Shown piece by piece: positions 1 to 12,200 of a stretch of 64,000 nt of DNA. The stretch is taken from assembly GCA_047495785.1 (NCBI GenBank), contig JBLDXI010000048.1, positions 868,001 through 932,000 on the forward strand, given 5' to 3'. The stretch is from Lepidodermella squamata (Eukaryota; Gastrotricha). The translations under genes were made by a program, and so were the position numbers. The notes beneath the pieces are model-generated. The model made no database searches, was not told the origin of the DNA, and saw only the letters and a list, made by a program, of their open reading frames with translations. How positions within the stretch are numbered: position 1 is the first letter of the stretch; each line of letters opens with the position of its first letter.

Positions 1-1753
1 TGTTGTCGTACGTTAGAGCAACGAACTTCCATGTCAACCAGATGTTGCAAGTCATCGCCAAGTTGGACGACGTCGCTCCGCCAGTGTTAACCTGCACACG
101 ATTAGCGACATCAACAGACAATTGAATTGAATTCGGGCCGTTCGGGAAGTATTCCAGAATTGGTTTCAAAGCAGCTGTTTGGTAGAGATACATGGCCATA
201 GTGAAGGAACTACCAGTGAAATTCAGTTTAGGCGAGTAAGATCGTAAATAGTGGGTGGTGTTGACAGTGATCGATGAAGCGGCCATAGTCGAATCGAATG
301 GGCTAGATGTATACAAGACGCAAGCAGTTGGGTTGCCGTTTATCTGGTTGGGCCCAGCATCGAGGTGTCCATACTCGCTCGTTAGAGGCCAGTAGATAAC
401 AGTGCTTGGTATAGTAGCGATAGCGGCTTGAACAAAGCTTGAGAAGCTCGATGCTGCAAGAAATCACACGGTATAGGAACTTTGAATAAGCAGGCTTTCT
501 TTTTTATTATAAGCCTGGACCTTGTACCCTAATATATACAGTTTCGAATCGCCTGATGTCTTATCATTTGGGATTACTCCAAACCATTCGAGATTTGACC
601 TGGGTGGGAAATGGGAATATTGCAGAGTGACATGGAGTATTGAATTAAGAAATCAATTTTAAGGAATAATTTCGATCCTGCATGAAATTGAGCTAAAAAT
701 ACTTGCAAAACGATCGCCGCAGAGAGTTTTCTGCATGAACATACCTAGAGTACATTGTGGTCCGGTCCATAGTGATGGGCACTTGCAAACATTGCTGGCA
801 ACGCATGTGCCTCCATTCGAGCACACCGGGTTGCAAGAGGCTGTTAAATGATAAATGAAAGGTTGAGCTTTTTCTGTGCAATATTTTCGAATGACAAAAC
901 TTACGGACAAATCGCTGGCAGAGACTTTTTACTGTAAGAAATTGAGTGCTATTGAGAGCTATGTTGTAAACTGAAGTGCAGGCGAAGTCTGCTGTGGCGG
1001 CTATAAAAGGGTTGAATCTGCGGGAGATGCAGTTAGATATCATGTTTTTAAAAGGTTTCTCGGAAAAGCTAACCTGACGCCAATAGTGAAAGTTGATGTT
1101 GTAACACTTGGCTCCGTGATAACCTGGGACGGCGCCATTGTTGTGTCACATAATAGCCTCAAGCTTGTTGTGCTGCTATCGTATGACAGTCCAACAAAAT
1201 TCCAAGTAGCAGCGTTCATAGGGCATGTCATAAAATAACCCGCTGCGCTAGTGCCGCCAAAACCCTTCAACTGATCTGCTGAAGGATGTTCCCATAGTAA
1301 TGACGCTTGAGTACCATCTGCATTCGCGTATTGCAAGAATGGCATGTTACCCGTGGCTCGCTTGTAGACCCATGTCGACATCGACCACGAGCCAGAGCCA
1401 AAACTCAGCGACGATGAATTGATGGTAACAAATCGGCTATCCGACAGTCCACTCGGACCTTGAAGAGCTGAAAATGACGTCCCAGGATTTCCGAACGGGT
1501 GGTTGGTAGAATAAACTGGCGGGATAACAGAACTAACGCCGTTTATTGGGTGGGAAATTCTAACATCATTTGTGCCGTAGTACGAACTCAACGGCCAATA
1601 TGTTACTTGGTTGGGAACGGTTGTTCTTGTGATGTACTCGATGTAATTGCCATCGTAATCAAGGCCGCTGAACACTTCGCGAGCCATAGTTGCGATTAAA
1701 AACACATTCAAGCAATGAAATAGCATGGCTGTATTCGAATAACCAATTGACAA
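1..1753 (-). CDS. 5' part of LamG/EGF giant receptor, tandem copy A (partial)
   Basis: First four exons of a gene paralogous to the complete receptor at 3300-13740; the rest lies beyond the window start. Exons (minus, 5' to 3'): 1074-1753, 905-1017, 745-840, 1-453 (open). Exon 1 encodes a hydrophobic signal peptide (start at 1753, or more likely the internal Met at 1726 directly before the hydrophobic stretch) and a laminin-G-3/concanavalin-like domain beginning near the [11 protein letters not shown] motif. The small second exon completes that domain, the third is one six-Cys EGF module and the fourth opens a second LamG domain. Intron phases (2, 1, 1) match copy B exactly, and exon lengths match for exons 2 and 3 (113 and 96 nt). 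Probably a secreted or membrane recognition/adhesion protein. The function is inferred from domains only. Confidence 0.85.
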
Positions 1754-3299
1754 CTTTTCGACTGCGAAATACTAGTGCATCGATGAGTATAAAAACCAGA
1801 CACTGACAACCGCGTTGTAGAGAACAGCCGACTTCTTCCTAAGTGTGTTAATAAATAATGAGTAGCGAGGTTTACGATAACGCTCAAATGGGCCTTAATC
1901 GTTATTATAGAAGGTTATTTGTTCACAGGTTGGTCTTTGCTGATGAAGCTGATGAATCTGTGAATGAATATCATGCAAATCCCTTTTTGATTTGAAAAAC
2001 TCGAAACCATCTCCCCTTTAGCTTAGCTGCTGTTGAATCTTGAATATTCCTAAAACACACGCTGAGCATGATTGCGGATATCAAAGTTTTTTTTTTAAAT
2101 GAGGATTAATTCTCTGTTCTAATGTCTTTCTTAGTCGTAAGTCCCCGGATCGAGTCTCCGAATCTAGTAGGAGAATCTAGTGTAGGAAACTAGTCTAGAT
2201 GCGTGTGGATATAACTTGCCTTTTAAATATTCATTGTTGCCAGCACCTGGATGAATTTATTATTTAGAATTACCGTTGGATGAATGCCTCTTAGCACTGG
2301 CAACAGTTCATTCGATCTTTTAAGCATAAAGAAGTTGACAAATGCACGGTATCCTAGCTATGGTGGTAAATAGTTGGTAAATAATTGGTAAATAGTTGGC
2401 CTTATTATGGAAATATCTATAGCCTGACAGATGAATTATGAATTGCCCGCTCGGTTTTTTCTAGGCGGCACGTAGCTTTTCGTCACTAGTTACTTATACG
2501 CAAAGATATTGCATTACTCCTGGAATTTTTGCGCCGAGTGGTAGCAGAAATGCGAAACTCTAAACGTGTATTCTGGGCATAATAAATTTGACTTCTACAC
2601 GCAATATAGCCAATCCATTCCTGGTAAATTGTATCTCAAAAAATAGACCATCACCTTTTCAAATGTTCTCAATTGCAAGTTGCGATCTTGGATCCTGGAA
2701 CCTGGAACTGCGAGGGATGCGATAAAAGTGTTTTGTTGTATTTGCCAAAATTACTAGTGCTTTAATCGAGAAAACGAATCGAGTAAATGTTGAAGATTCT
2801 CCATCAAAAACACTTTAAAGCTCTAAAAATTGACTATTCAGCAGACTGAAATTTCATTTTCCTCTCCGGTCTGGCCGAGATGGGTGGATCCCCCAACCCC
2901 CTAAAAGTCGCACCCTATGCAATGACATTTGACGTATTTATACTTATCAAATTGTGAATCTGTAATTTTTATCGAAAGTAGCAAAAGTAGCGAAAGTAGA
3001 TTTTTTTGATCAATAAAATTCGATTCTAGGAGGGTCAAACTTCTTTTGGAAACAAAAGGTTCGCATAATTCTATAGACTGTCTCATAACCTTATATTCGA
3101 AGTCCCGTTAGAAGAGGGAAATAGTAGTAGTTGTAAAACTGCAATCATACAAACGAATTGTGAATCCCGGATTGGCAAACGGACTAACAGTTATTAAATC
3201 GCTTTAATACTTCGGAAATTAGACTTTTGTCACAGCAGATAAGTCGGCGTTAGGCCAAGCATAGCATTAGAGATTAGAGTGGAAAAATTTCAATCGTCA
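1754..3299. other. intergenic spacer between the two receptor copies
   Basis: No supportable gene. The stretch immediately upstream of copy A (to about 1870) resembles the stretch upstream of copy B (to about 13870), so the duplication includes proximal promoter sequence. It contains one copy of dispersed repeat R1 (2685-2920). Short open frames here have no domain features. Confidence 0.7.
2685..2920 (+). repeat. dispersed repeat R1, copy 1
   Basis: About 235 bp, recognisable by an ordered set of blocks: a GGATCCTGGAACCTGGAAC-like start, TTTGCCAAAA, CGAATCGAG, a GAAGATT-TCCA block, CTAAAAATTGAC, GGCCGAGATG and finally AAAGTCGCAC. The same order recurs at about 14259 and 15160 (plus) and 17212 (minus). 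No coding potential or terminal inverted repeats were seen. It may be a short non-autonomous element of unknown class. Confidence 0.6.
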
Positions 3300-6200
3300 T
3301 TAGTCAATACTGATAGCCTCATTCTCCGGAATATCCATCGTTCCTTCAATGTGGTCAGATCTTTTCTTCATGGTATCACCAGACAAAGGTCTTGATGGAT
3401 CCTTGGCAAAAGGATTTGCTACTAATCCAGGTGTAACGCCCGTAATCCCAGCCGATGCAAGTTGTTGCTGTTCTTTCAAAGCTTCCAGCTTTTGCAGATA
3501 ATCCTCGCCGGCTCGCTTCATTCTTATCCTGGTTCTTAGATCATGTAGCTGCCTCGCCCTGCTGAAATCTCTCAGCCGCTTCGCAAAGTGGTTCAGATTG
3601 TGCCGTAACCTAGCAAGGTCTCTCGCTAGTGTCATGTAGTCCAGGCAGACAACAATCCCGAAAAAGAATCCGCAAATCGCTAGGACAGTTGAAGCAGTTG
3701 CCACAGCTGTATCAGATTCATAGACAACGGGTTTAACAGCTTTAGGGGCTGTTAGCAAAGCATTACGAGCACAGCCCAGCTCCTGCTTATCCCAAGTTGC
3801 ATTCTCATTACACCGCCAATAAGCAACTGTATTGGTTTGATTTTTGCTGGGTTCGTAGCCTTGGTTCCAATCGCACTCGAACGCAACTACGTCGCCATAG
3901 ACTATGGTTTGAACCTCGGAGGAAGAGTTCATTATCCGATAGTTTGCAATCTCGAAAGTTGCCGGCATCTCGCAGCTCACAACTGTTAAAATCAAAATAT
4001 ATTCACAGTTGACTACATGCTTCTTCTCTTACGAAGGCAAGCTAAGGAGTTGGTTGACCAAAATCCGGAGTCAAGGCAAGTGTTCACCACAGAGCCCAAT
4101 GGAGTGTTCTCAGTTCCGGGCTCAATGTAGAGGCTGTAAGCTCCTGTTGTGCATTTAGCTGTTACTTCATCGCCATAGTAGTAAAGGCTTTTCTTTTCTT
4201 CAGCGAAGTGAGCATGATCTTCTGCTGCTGGGACCGGACAAGTGACAACTAGATGATGCACGATAATGCATAACCTTCAAAGACAACGCGTTTGGAACCT
4301 TACCGGAGCACGTCGGGACTTCTGCCGGGGTCCACAATCCGCCTGGTTGACAGGTTTTCAGAAATGAATCAAGACTACTAACGGGTTTGAACCCTTTTAA
4401 GCACGAATAGGAAGCGATACCGCCAGTTTGATTTGCCGAAATGTTGAAGTAAGCATTGATACCGTCCACAATAGATTTACAGGGCGGGACTGGAAGATTG
4501 ATATATACTGATTTGTGTTTCAACGTATGAATATCATATACGTACGTGCACAAGACGGTTTTCCATCGACCCAGGACCAGCCAGAAGACCCAGTAAAGGA
4601 ACAGACAGCCTCGCCGGTTTTCGACCCTGTCATGTTGTAGATTGAATCACAGACATAACGAACTTTATCACTCCTCTGAAAATATTGGTTCGACGTAAAA
4701 TTTGTGATAGTTGCTCCGGTTATAGCTGGTGGATCCGGGCAAGCAGCTGCTAAACAAGTCGGCTTATATGGATTGATTCGGAACCAGTTTCCAGTAGTGG
4801 GATTCACGGTAAAAGGATCGCAGATATGCATAGCCGTATGAGCTGGGTTAGCCATAGTATAGCCACTTTGGCATCTCATTAGGGCGGATTGCATGTAACC
4901 AGCCATTCCGTTGAAGGATGAAAGCGGAGGCTCCGATAAGACCCATTCAGCATTCGATGGCAGCGCTATTCCCAAAGGAACGCTGGAACAGTTGTTGAGA
5001 GGGTCTACAATAAGAAGAACATCTAGCTTGAAGCTTGGGTTTGAATCCGAGAGGAAAACTTACTCAATCTTCTGCCGCAGGTATAAGAGCAGTTGGCTTG
5101 AGCAGCGCCAGTTGTATCAGTCTCGCACGTTCCCGAAGAAGCCCAATCTCCACAAGTGCAATTCATATCGTAGGGCAGGGTGGGATCTATATCACATTCA
5201 CAAGTGGCATAAACCGTGCAGCTTTGCTGACAAGTGGGCCACATGAAACCAGGATTCGAGAGGCACTGACCCTTCGCTTTCCAAACTGTGCACATCGGCC
5301 CGATGTCCTTCTTCACTTTCTTGCACAAGCTTACTATTGCTTTCTGTGAAAAAAGCGATTCGGTCATTCAAAGATGGAGAATTTTTCACGAAGACTACCG
5401 AAGCATCCGTGCAAACATTTGGTCCCGTGCATACTGAGCCGCTCGGACAGTCAGGATTGCATTTGACTGAAATTTGAGGGGAAGTAAAAATAGATAATAA
5501 TATATCTTAAAGTTCGACTTTCACTGACATTGCTCGCAAATATCGCCTTCGTAAGCATTGGGGCATGTACATATTCCAGGTGATGTGCAGACACCGCCAT
5601 TTTGGCACTCAGGATCGCAAACAGCTAATAACGACAAACGTCGAGATAGATTGCATTTTCATATGGAGGTCAAACAGCTTACGAATGTCACATACATCCC
5701 CAACGTGGGTTGAAGGACAACTGCAAACCCCAACGCTGCATGTTCCGCCATTCTGGCACTGCGGATCACATGTTTCTAGGATAGCGTGTAGAATTTGCAA
5801 ATAAATAAAATTCAACGCTGAATTTGCTCACTATCAGTACATGTGGCCCCAATCCAAGGTGGGGAACACATGCAATAATTCGGAGAGACGCACTGACCAC
5901 CATTTTGGCATGAAGGATTGCAGACGGCTGATAATTGATTCATCCTTGAATCGGTGAAGGTTTTGAAAAATAAATCACCTCACCTTTCTCGCAGTAGCTG
6001 CCGTTGTAAGACGCTGTGCAAGAACATACACCGTTGTTGCAAGTCCCGCTATTGAGGCACTGAGGAATGCATAATTCTGTAAAGTTAGAACAATGTCGAA
6101 AATGTTTTAACATAATAATTGATACTTACTCAAATTGCAGTAAGGACCTGTCCATGGCGACGGGCAGTCGCAAGTATTAGGTGCCGTGCAGACACCGCTG

Positions 6201-9200
6201 TTGAGACAAGATGGGTCGCAAACCGCTATTAAAATATGTGCTTAATGTTATTTTTTACAGCGTTCAACGAAACATTACGCGTTTGGCAATAGCTTCCGTT
6301 GTAGGACGAGGTGCACGAGCAAACTCCATTATTGCAAGTTCCACCGTTATCGCAATTAGGAGTGCAGGTTTCTGAATCAAATATTTGAAAATGTTGGAAA
6401 ACGTTGAGAAGCGAGATATATACTTAATGCACAAGTTGGACCAGTCCACCCCGTCGGACAAGTGCAAGTGTTTGGAGCTGAACAAACCCCGTTTACGCAA
6501 GGCTGATCGCAAACCGCTTAATAGAAAAGCAAGGCCTTACAAAATTGAACTTACTGTTTGTCAAAAACTTACGAGTTTGGCAATAGCTACCTGTGTAGCT
6601 GGTAGTGCATGAACAAACTGCAGCGCTGCAGGTCCCTCCATTTGCGCATTGAGGGTCGCAATCTCCTGTTTCAAGAAATTTCTCAATGTCATGCGTTTTT
6701 TAGATAAGAGATAGCGCTAACGGTCTTGGCAAATTGACCCTTTCCATGGAGCAACGCATGTGCAGACATTCGGAGCAGTGCAAACTCCACTGTTGAGGCA
6801 ATCAGGGCTGCAAATGGCTGCAAATAATTACGATAAATTCAGAGGGGCTTGAAATTCCAGCGTGTGTCTTACGTGTTTGACAGTAGCTACCCGTGAAGTT
6901 TGCCGGACATGAGCAAACTGCAGCGTTACACGTCCCTCCATTCGAGCATTGAGGATCACAATCTCCTGTAATGGATGGCAACTTTGGGTTATTTCCTCAT
7001 TACCAGAGGCTTACTTTCTTGGCAAATAGACCCTTTCCAAGGAGCTACGCAGGTGCATACATTCGGAGCAGTGCAAGCGCCATTGTTTAGGCAATTTTGA
7101 CTGCAAACAGCTAAAAAGTTAAGCTCAAGTTAATCATACTAGGCTGAGAATGCGAAGGGATTCTCACGAGTTTGGCAGTAGCTACCACTGTAATTAGCCG
7201 GGCAAGCACAAACTTGGCCAGGACCACACACGCCCCCATTTTGACATGCCGGATTACATGTAACTGACGGAATTGTATAGGCCGTGTCTTTGATGTTGTG
7301 ATCGGGAACGTACCTATTGAGCACCCTGGGCCTCCCCAAGGTGGGGCACACGAACAGTTCCCAGGAGGTGACAGACACGTTCCTCCGTTGTCACAGGTTG
7401 GACTGGTACAAACCGCTGAGAAAATATATCGAATTATGTCCGATTTTACGTTAAAAACCGGAAATTTTCACCAGTTTGGCAATAGCTGCCGGTATACCCA
7501 GTCGGACAAATGCAAACGCCAGATGAGTTACAAACACCGCCATTGATGCACTGAGGTGCGCAGCTTTCTTCAAATATTTCAATGTAGTAAACCTAATAAG
7601 TCAGCCTCGATTCAAAAATTAGTATTACTTTCAGTGCATAAGTCGCCGGACCAAGGTGAAACACAGGCACAAACGTTGTAGCCGACGCACGTCCCTCCGT
7701 TACTACATGGTTGGCTGCAAGCAACTGGCAGCGAAGTAAATTTGCGAGAATTTTACGCAGCATTACAACTTACTTTCGAACATTCCGCAAAGAGTTTTTA
7801 GGGATATCAAATCAACCGCGGACAGACTCGAGTTGAACACGGAAACGCATGCAAATTTAGCGTACTCTGCTACGGTGTTTTTGTTTGGTCTGAAAAAGGT
7901 AAGCTCTATCCCAGTTCAACAAAAGTCGCTTTGATGTCTTGCCTGAAACCGATATGCAATCGAGTTGAGGTTGCTGGTGCATTAGACGTGAATGTTTGAT
8001 CAGGAGTTACGAAGTCATTTCCGCAGAACAGTTTCCCTTTTTTGCTTGGATGATCGTAAACAAAAGCGATGAACTGCCATTGATAGGCAATGACACAATC
8101 CACCGTCCAGCCGCCTACGTTGACTGGATTTATCCAAATTTTGTTAAAAGCACGCAAATGTTGCATGTGGAATCGAATGGTATTGTCGGTTAGCGAATAT
8201 TGAACTATTACTTGCTCCGGCTCCAATTGCTGGACGTTCAAATACAAGGCCAGGGTCCAAGAAGAGTTGCCGAAATTAATTTTCGGTGCATTTATCTCGA
8301 CGTAACGATGAACAGTCCCAGCAGGGCTGAGACCAGTTTGAATCGCACCGTTCGAAACTCCGAGAGGACCGTCAACATACTCCATTGCATCAGTAGAAAA
8401 TTTGCCATGAATGTTAGATGGGGTTATGTCATTAGCTCCAGTATCACCACTGAGCGGCCAGTAAGCGACCAGGGATGGAAATGCTTGTAACTTAGTCGTC
8501 AAAACAGGCCCTTGTTCGATCGCTAATAAAACAAAATATATAATTAGTATTTTTCCTGTTTCGAATCAGAAAGGTACTCACGAGTTCCGCATCTGTACCC
8601 GGTGAATCCGGAATTGCAGGTGCACTTGTTGTAAGCAACACAAGACCCATTCACGCATCCAGGGCTACATTGGGCTGCCGATATAATCAGTAATTGAGAA
8701 AGTTTCGAGAAGCCAGCCTTTACCTGAAATCATTGGGCATGCGTTTTTTACGCTGATCATCTCCGTTGCGCTTAGAGCCACGGAATGTATTGAAACACAG
8801 GCCATTCTTCCAGTAACATAAGCTGCCGCATTGCGTCTAGCAAAATCATAGTATATGGTACTCAGAGTTGTGACCTTTAAGCAATGATTACCTTTGACCA
8901 AAAAATAGCCACGTATTTGTACGGGGAACAACAGTTATGTTTTTGTTCGGAGTTCCAAAAGTATTGTTGCAGAACAAGCTTATTGTTCTCGTAGGATGAT
9001 TGTATGTAACGCCGACAAAGTTCCACGTATTCAACATTTTACATGGATTATTGAAGCCCTGGCCAAAATTGTCGTTCCACCAAATCCTATCCTGCCCGCC
9101 GTATTGCCACATGTGGCTTCCCTCACCGCCTGTATCCAACGTCCATTCAATGAAAGACTGAGATCCGCCATCGTAAACCTGTACGTGCGCGCTGAACGAC

Positions 9201-12200
9201 CAAGATTGATTGTCCAGCTTGAGACGAACGTCATTGAATTCAACGTAGAGATTCGGGTACAAATCATTAGGAAACTGCATGGATCCGTAGGCCATGTTGT
9301 AAGGCCCTGTGATGTACGCTGGGTCCTCGGACGTCCAGCCGTTGAGTTTTGGGAGCGATTTTGCATCCAAGCCAGCATAATCAGCATTCAGAGGCCAGTA
9401 TCCAACAAGACCGGGTAGGTTGGTTAGATAGTTCCGCACAGCTAGCTCACTCGAAGTAGCTGAAAGCGATCACATTGCCAGAGAATTTATTACATTTTCT
9501 AATAGCTTACATGTAGCACAAGTTGCTCCGGTCCAACCAGCTTTGCAGAGGCATACACCATAGCCAACACAGCTTCCACCATTGTAGCATGGTGGTACGC
9601 ATCGAACTTGAATAGTTGTATTTCAAAACCACGTGTGTTTCGTAGTAATACTCACCTGTGAATCCACGACATCTCTCTTTCACTGTGATCAGCTCAGATA
9701 GCGATAGATCTCGTGAATGCAGGGATGCACATGCAATCGAGCCAGCACTGCCGTAAATCCATCCCCAACTTTGCCCGATGTAGAGCTTACTCGAAAGAAC
9801 AGGCACGTTTGTAGTAGCTAACACTGTGCTCCCCTCAAAAATTTCGTTGCAGAATAGGCTTAGAGTTCTGGTTGTTGCATTGTAGGTCACAGCGACAAAT
9901 TCCCATCGGTTGTAAAGAGATTGATAGCATCCGGCCGAGTATTCACCGGTAGTTCCATAGAAAGCAAGGTATGACCCGCCGTCGTACCTCAGAAAACTCC
10001 CATACACACCGCTATTCTGAGCAGGGTTCGTAGGCTTCACCCATTCGAACAGCCTCGCAGCGCCAGTCATCTTCATCCAGCATGCTAGGGTGAATGAAGC
10101 GGCTCCCAAGTTCACCTTTGGTGAGTTTACGTACACCGACTGAAATGGTTGTGCAGAAACTTGGAAATTGATAGCACTGTTCGGGCCACCATATGGCCCG
10201 CTTGAAAAATCGAAGGCTCGGGATATGATTCCATCGGCCTTATTAACCCATGCATCATTTGATTGATACTCATATGTTAAAGGCCAATAGGCAACGAGAC
10301 TGGGAAGCGACGCCAGAGTTTGATTTATATAGGCTTGATTGATTTCGCCTAAATTCTCGATTATTGAGCAATCAATTTAGAAAATTCGTGAAAATAACTA
10401 ACGTGATACACAGTTAGGAGGAACCCATGGGCTGATGCAGCTGCACAAGTCATAGCCAATACATGTTCCTCCATTAGAACATCCACTCGGGCATTCAACT
10501 TTGAATATATTGAATATGTTACACTGAGAGTGTCGGATCGTTTTGAGCTAACTCTTAATGGGCCTTTTTTTATTGAAAGTGAACAAAAGTGAACTTTCGA
10601 TATTGAAAGTACCCTATCCCCCATGGAGAGTATACTTCCAATAAAAAGAGGCTCATTGGAGGTTTTCATGATAATTTTCATGATATCACTCAAATGTCAA
10701 ATGTGAACTTTCCACGCTAAAGACACTCGATCATTTCATGGAGAGTACACTTTCCACACAAAAGATGTTCAGCCCTTTTATTGAGCGTACTCTTTCGGCT
10801 GCTCGAGACGGAAAAACAATGGACGTCCGTTAGCGTCTATTCTCAATGCACATATTTTTATTGAGAGTATACTTTCAATATTGAAAGTTCATCTTCAATG
10901 GAAATTTGTCAGTGGAACTATCAACGATTCGACACTCTCAATGTAAAACATATATCAGGAATGCTTCTGGAAAAGAATTGCTTACCTGAGAACAGCTTGC
11001 ATGTGTCTCGAACATTCAATAGCTCCATTTGTCCTAAAGATTTGTTGTACATTGACACGCATGCTATACTGCCAGGGTATGCACCATTTGGCGTAATTTG
11101 TGCGCTAATATTTCCGGAACGGTCTAATTGAAATGAGACGGCTGTATTCAAATCGTTACACTTACCCATATCCTAAACTAAAAGTGCTCGTGAAGGTCGG
11201 GTTCACAGTTGAGGGGAGTAGCAGCGATGTAGAATCGAAGTTATCATCGCAAAACCACCTCGCAGTTTTAGAAGCGCTGTCGTAGGTCAGAGCTACGAAC
11301 TTCCATGCGTACCAGATACTGCAAGAGGTAAGTAATGTGTACGTTGCCACCCCGCCAGCCATCGTGTTAACTTTCACTTGACTCGCTCCTTCAACCGACA
11401 TTTGAAATGAATTCGGGCCATTCGGGAAATATTCTAGAATTGGTTTATAGCCCGCAGTTTGGTAGAGATACATGGCTATCGTAAAGGAACCAGCATTGAA
11501 ATTAAGTTTTGGTGAGAAAATTCTCAAATAGTGCGTAGTATTGACTGTGATGGAAGAAGCGTCCATAGTCGAATCGAATGGACTTGATGAATACAAAATA
11601 CATGCCGTTGGGGTGCCATGAATCTGATTTGGTCCAGCATCGAGATGGCCGTATTCGCTTGATAGAGGCCAGTAGGCGACCGTACTAGGAATAGTTGCGA
11701 TGGCTGACTGAACAAAGCTAGAGAAGCTCGACGCTGCAAAAAGAATATCAGTTATTTGTTTAACAGTTGAATATTTCGCAAATCAAAAGACATTTTCACG
11801 AGATTAATATACCAAAAAACGACCAAGCTCTTTGAGACGACTCAATTGAGCTGCTATTGGTGTGATCTATTTTATTTTGAAATGTTTTGTTTGAATCCTG
11901 ATTGATCGTTATCAGTATGTAGAAATTAACCAAAGTCGCTCAAGTAAAGCTAAGGTGGAATTCGGAGTACCACAAGGAAGCGTTCCAGAGCCATTGCTAT
12001 TTCCTATATACGTAAATGAAATGGCTTCGATTCCAATATGTACATTCGAAAATAGCTCAATTCGCAGATGACACCGCATAATTTGTCATGCGAACGAAAA
12101 CGATGATATCGAATCACTGAGGAAAAAGCCCAAATGGCTAGACCTGAAGGAAAGTTCATCTGGCAACAATGATATGACGCTGTATCAAGGCGAAGCACCG

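Noticed and set aside
8996-9418. 140-codon plus-strand frame opposite LamG domain 4
   Set aside because: A shadow of the well-supported minus-strand exon 8892-9459.
10986-11169. Apparent one-base frameshift at the end of LamG domain 2
   Set aside because: Using the AG acceptor just right of 11104 gives a 119-nt exon in the expected phase (2 to 1); the frameshift came from choosing the wrong AG at 11124.
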